A stretch of 64,000 nt of DNA from Burkholderiales bacterium (GTDB lineage Bacteria > Pseudomonadota > Gammaproteobacteria > Burkholderiales > Burkholderiaceae_C). Shown in pieces: positions 62,044 through 64,000 of the stretch. Each line of letters begins with the position of its first letter. Positions within the stretch are counted from its first letter, which is position 1. Made by a program: the position numbers and the translations under genes. The stretch lies in NCBI GenBank assembly GCA_016191525.1, contig JACPOK010000033.1, positions 434,001-498,000 of the forward strand. The letters run 5' to 3'. A model generated the notes under the pieces. That model saw nothing but the letters and a program-made list of their open reading frames with translations. It did not search any database and was not told where the DNA came from.

Positions 62044-62652
62044 CTAGATTTTTCCGCGCTGCTTCAGCCGGCTCAGGGTCTCGGCCGACAGGTTCAGGTA
62101 GGACGCAAGTTCCTTTTTCGGGATGCGGTCGAACAGTTCGGGGTGCTTTCGCAGGAAGCGCTTGACCCGCCCCGGGGCGTCCAGCAGGTGCAGCGTGATG
62201 GTGTGGGCCATGATTTCGCTCATCAGTTCCATCACCTGGTACTCGAACGACTGCTTGATCTCGCGGTGGCTTTCCAGGAAAGCCACCCATTCGGGCATGG
62301 GCAGCTTGGCCACCCGCGCCTTCGTGACGCTGACGATGCTGTAGGGCGCCGGGGTGCCCAGCCGCCAGGCGGCATAGCTGGTTTCCATGTCGCGCTCGGC
62401 GGCGAAGCGCAGGATCATTTCCTTGGCCTGCTGGTTGGCCACCACCCGCTTGAGCACCCCGTCCAGGATGAAATACTGCTCCATCTCGTGGACACCCTGG
62501 TTGAGCAGCGAGTCCCCTTTCTGGCAGTCGACGATCACCAGATGCGACTCCAGCCCGGCGCTCTCCTGCGGCGTCATTCCCCTCAAAACGATGTTCTGGG
62601 CCAGCTGGACTCGGATGACGTTTCTGTCAGGATGGTTATCTACCGACGACAT
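62044..62652 (-). CDS. CRP/FNR-family transcriptional regulator
   Basis: 202 residues from ATG 62652; the track's 95 extra residues run through the promoter. A cyclic-nucleotide-binding-like beta-barrel (KGDSLLNQGVHEMEQYFILDGVLKRVV) is followed by a long helix and an HTH, IPKKELASYLNLSAETLSRLKQRG. The recognition helix has the ETLSR pattern, the E-x-x-S-R set that FNR uses to read TTGA. There is no N-terminal cysteine cluster, so it is not an Fe-S oxygen sensor; the signal may be a metabolite. It is divergent from oxc and next to two TTGAC-N4-GTCAA sites. Confidence 0.9.
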   Translation of the reverse strand: MSSVDNHPDRNVIRVQLAQNIVLRGMTPQESAGLESHLVIVDCQKGDSLLNQGVHEMEQYFILDGVLKRVVANQQAKEMILRFAAERDMETSYAAWRLGTPAPYSIVSVTKARVAKLPMPEWVAFLESHREIKQSFEYQVMELMSEIMAHTITLHLLDAPGRVKRFLRKHPELFDRIPKKELASYLNLSAETLSRLKQRGKI

Positions 62653-62718
62653 GGGCGCGATTTTGGGGGTTGGAACGCTGCGGGCCTTGCGTGTTTGCAC
62701 AGTGCAAATACAACAAAC

Positions 62719-62760
62719 TTGACCGTGGTCAATGGTGGAACCCGAATCGATTCCTATGAT
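62719..62760 (+). promoter_or_regulatory. oxc promoter with FNR-type dyad
   Basis: TTGAC-CGTG-GTCAA (62719-62732) is a perfect dyad. A -10 box TATGAT lies at 62755-62760; the predicted start, A62767, puts the dyad centre at about -41.5, the standard position for class II FNR/CRP activation. It also lies ~67 bases upstream of the divergent FNR-like gene, so autoregulation is possible. Confidence 0.8.
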
Positions 62761-62851
62761 ACCCCGACGGTGCAGATGACCCTTGTGCACACGAGCCAGG
62801 CAGCCGCGCGTTGCTCCAACTTTATCGAAGTCAAACGAAGAGACATTCACC

Positions 62852-64000
62852 ATGACCAACGAAACCCAGACCGGGGAACAGATCGACGGCTTCCACCTGC
62901 TGATCGACGCGCTCAAGCTCAACGGCCTCGACACCATCTATGCCCTGCCCGGCATCCCGATCACCGACTTCACCCGCATGGCCCAGGCCGCGGGCATCCG
63001 CCTGATTTCGTTCCGCCACGAGCAGCACGCCGGCAACGCCGCCGCCGCTGCCGGCTTCCTGACCGGCAAGCCCGGCATCTGCATGACGGTGTCGGCCCCC
63101 GGCTTCCTGAACGGCCTGACGGCCCTGGCCAACGCCACCACCAACTGCTTCCCCATGATCCTGATCTCGGGCTCCAGCGAGCGCGAGATCGTCGACCTGC
63201 AGCAGGGCGACTACGAGGAAATGGACCAGCTGGCCATCGCCAAGCCCCTGTGCAAGGCCGCCTTCCGGGTGCTGCACGCCCAGGACATCGGCGTGGGCGT
63301 CGCCCGCGCCATCCGCTCGGCCGTCTCCGGCCGCCCCGGCGGCGTGTACCTGGACCTGCCGGCCAAGCTGTTCGCCCAGACCATGGACGCTGGTGCCGGC
63401 AAGAAGTCGCTGATCAAGGTCGTTGATCCGGCCCCGAAGCAGATCCCCGCACCCGACGCCGTGCAGCGCGCGCTGGACCTGCTCAAGGGCGCCAAGCGCC
63501 CCCTGATCGTGCTGGGCAAGGGCGCCGCCTACGCGCAGGCCGATGCCGACATCCGCGCGCTGGTTGAAAAATCGGGCATCCCCTACCTGCCGATGTCCAT
63601 GGCCAAGGGCCTGCTGCCGGACACCCACAACCAGTCGGCTTCGGCCACCCGCTCCTACGTTCTGGCCGAAGCGGACGTGGTGATGCTGGTCGGCGCCCGC
63701 CTGAACTGGCTGCTGTCGCACGGCAAGGGCAAGACCTGGGGCGGCGCCAACGCCGACACCCGCCAGTTCATCCAGATCGACATCTCGCCCACCGAAATGG
63801 ACAGCAACGTGCCGATCGCCGCCCCGCTGGTCGGCGACATCGGCTCCTGCGTCTCGGCGCTGGTCGCCGGCATGGGCGCGGGCTGGGCCAAGCCGCCCAC
63901 CGACTGGACCCAGGGCATCGCCGAGCGCAAGGACAAGAACATCTCCAAGATGGCCGAGACGCTGGCTGCCAACCCGCCGGTGATGAACTTCCACAGCGCC
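62852..64000 (+). CDS. oxc: Oxalyl-CoA decarboxylase, partial (3' end beyond the window)
   Basis: At least 383 residues from ATG 62852; missing from the ORF track because it runs off the right edge. ThDP-dependent family. The catalytic glutamate lies in [16 protein letters not shown] (Glu57), and [21 protein letters not shown] is specific for oxalyl-CoA decarboxylase. The central domain ([31 protein letters not shown]) also matches. It turns oxalyl-CoA into formyl-CoA and CO2. The ThDP-binding C-terminal domain and the expected formyl-CoA transferase gene (frc) would lie to the right. Confidence 0.95.
   Translation, partial: MTNETQTGEQIDGFHLLIDALKLNGLDTIYALPGIPITDFTRMAQAAGIRLISFRHEQHAGNAAAAAGFLTGKPGICMTVSAPGFLNGLTALANATTNCFPMILISGSSEREIVDLQQGDYEEMDQLAIAKPLCKAAFRVLHAQDIGVGVARAIRSAVSGRPGGVYLDLPAKLFAQTMDAGAGKKSLIKVVDPAPKQIPAPDAVQRALDLLKGAKRPLIVLGKGAAYAQADADIRALVEKSGIPYLPMSMAKGLLPDTHNQSASATRSYVLAEADVVMLVGARLNWLLSHGKGKTWGGANADTRQFIQIDISPTEMDSNVPIAAPLVGDIGSCVSALVAGMGAGWAKPPTDWTQGIAERKDKNISKMAETLAANPPVMNFHSA

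Noticed and set aside
62653-62937. Extended N-terminus of the FNR-like regulator
   Set aside because: It covers the oxc promoter and dyad and has no family similarity; ATG 62652 gives a normal-length CRP/FNR protein.
1-64000. tRNA, rRNA, transposase or integrase genes
   Set aside because: None seen. The island at the left therefore has no visible integration gene or att site within the window.

Overview
The window is high-GC DNA with dense, strongly codon-biased genes. Gene content and order (MdtABC-type RND pump, riboswitch-led cobalamin salvage operon, zapA followed by 6S RNA, Bug/Tct-type tripartite tricarboxylate transporter, TSUP permease) point to a betaproteobacterium of the Burkholderiales, most probably a Comamonadaceae member. 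The genus cannot be fixed from this sequence alone. The first ~4.6 kb is visibly less GC-rich and reads as an accessory island.

Layout. 1-4602: two minus-strand genes of defence-island character. One is an OLD-like ABC ATPase/TOPRIM protein. The other is a very large P-loop ATPase that runs off the left edge and is absent from the supplied ORF track. 4619-9982: aminotransferase, MerR regulator with a divergent Cys-rich small membrane protein, chemoreceptor, GST, dienelactone hydrolase. 10010-11711: HipB-HipA with a clear promoter/operator. 11749-17900: polyamine-type ABC transporter operon with its GntR regulator, a racemase and a TetR regulator. 17909-26325: small enzymes and regulators, including a GIY-YIG mini-gene bracketed by palindromic repeats, gamma-glutamyltransferase/LysR, endonuclease III and a duplicated Coa1-like pair. 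26326-35562: four translationally coupled genes of an RND efflux system (mdtA-mdtB-mdtC-outer membrane factor). 35741-37873: universal stress protein and a secreted phosphatase. 37924-48112: a ten-gene cobalamin uptake and salvage operon (btuB to cobT) headed by a cobalamin riboswitch. 48190-49836: ZapB-like coiled coil, zapA, 6S RNA, TSUP permease.

49846-64000 is a C1/C2-acid locus. It carries a 10-formyl-THF-hydrolase-like formyltransferase, a LysR regulator divergent from gcl-hyi-glxR (glyoxylate to tartronate semialdehyde to glycerate), a second operon with a near-identical upstream control region (unknown protein, FAH-family protein, ketopantoate-reductase-like protein), a PhnD-like binding protein, a TctCBA transporter, an FNR/CRP-type regulator and oxalyl-CoA decarboxylase (cut by the right edge). 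A perfect TTGAC-N4-GTCAA dyad lies in front of both the transporter and oxc. In the oxc promoter its centre falls at about -41.5 from the predicted start. I infer that the FNR-like protein controls oxalate uptake and breakdown, while the LysR protein controls glyoxylate use.

The window also holds several families of small palindromic repeats. Some have been absorbed into coding sequence (the tails of mdtB and cobQ, and an internal stretch of cobU). I see no tRNA, rRNA, CRISPR array, transposase, prophage or origin.
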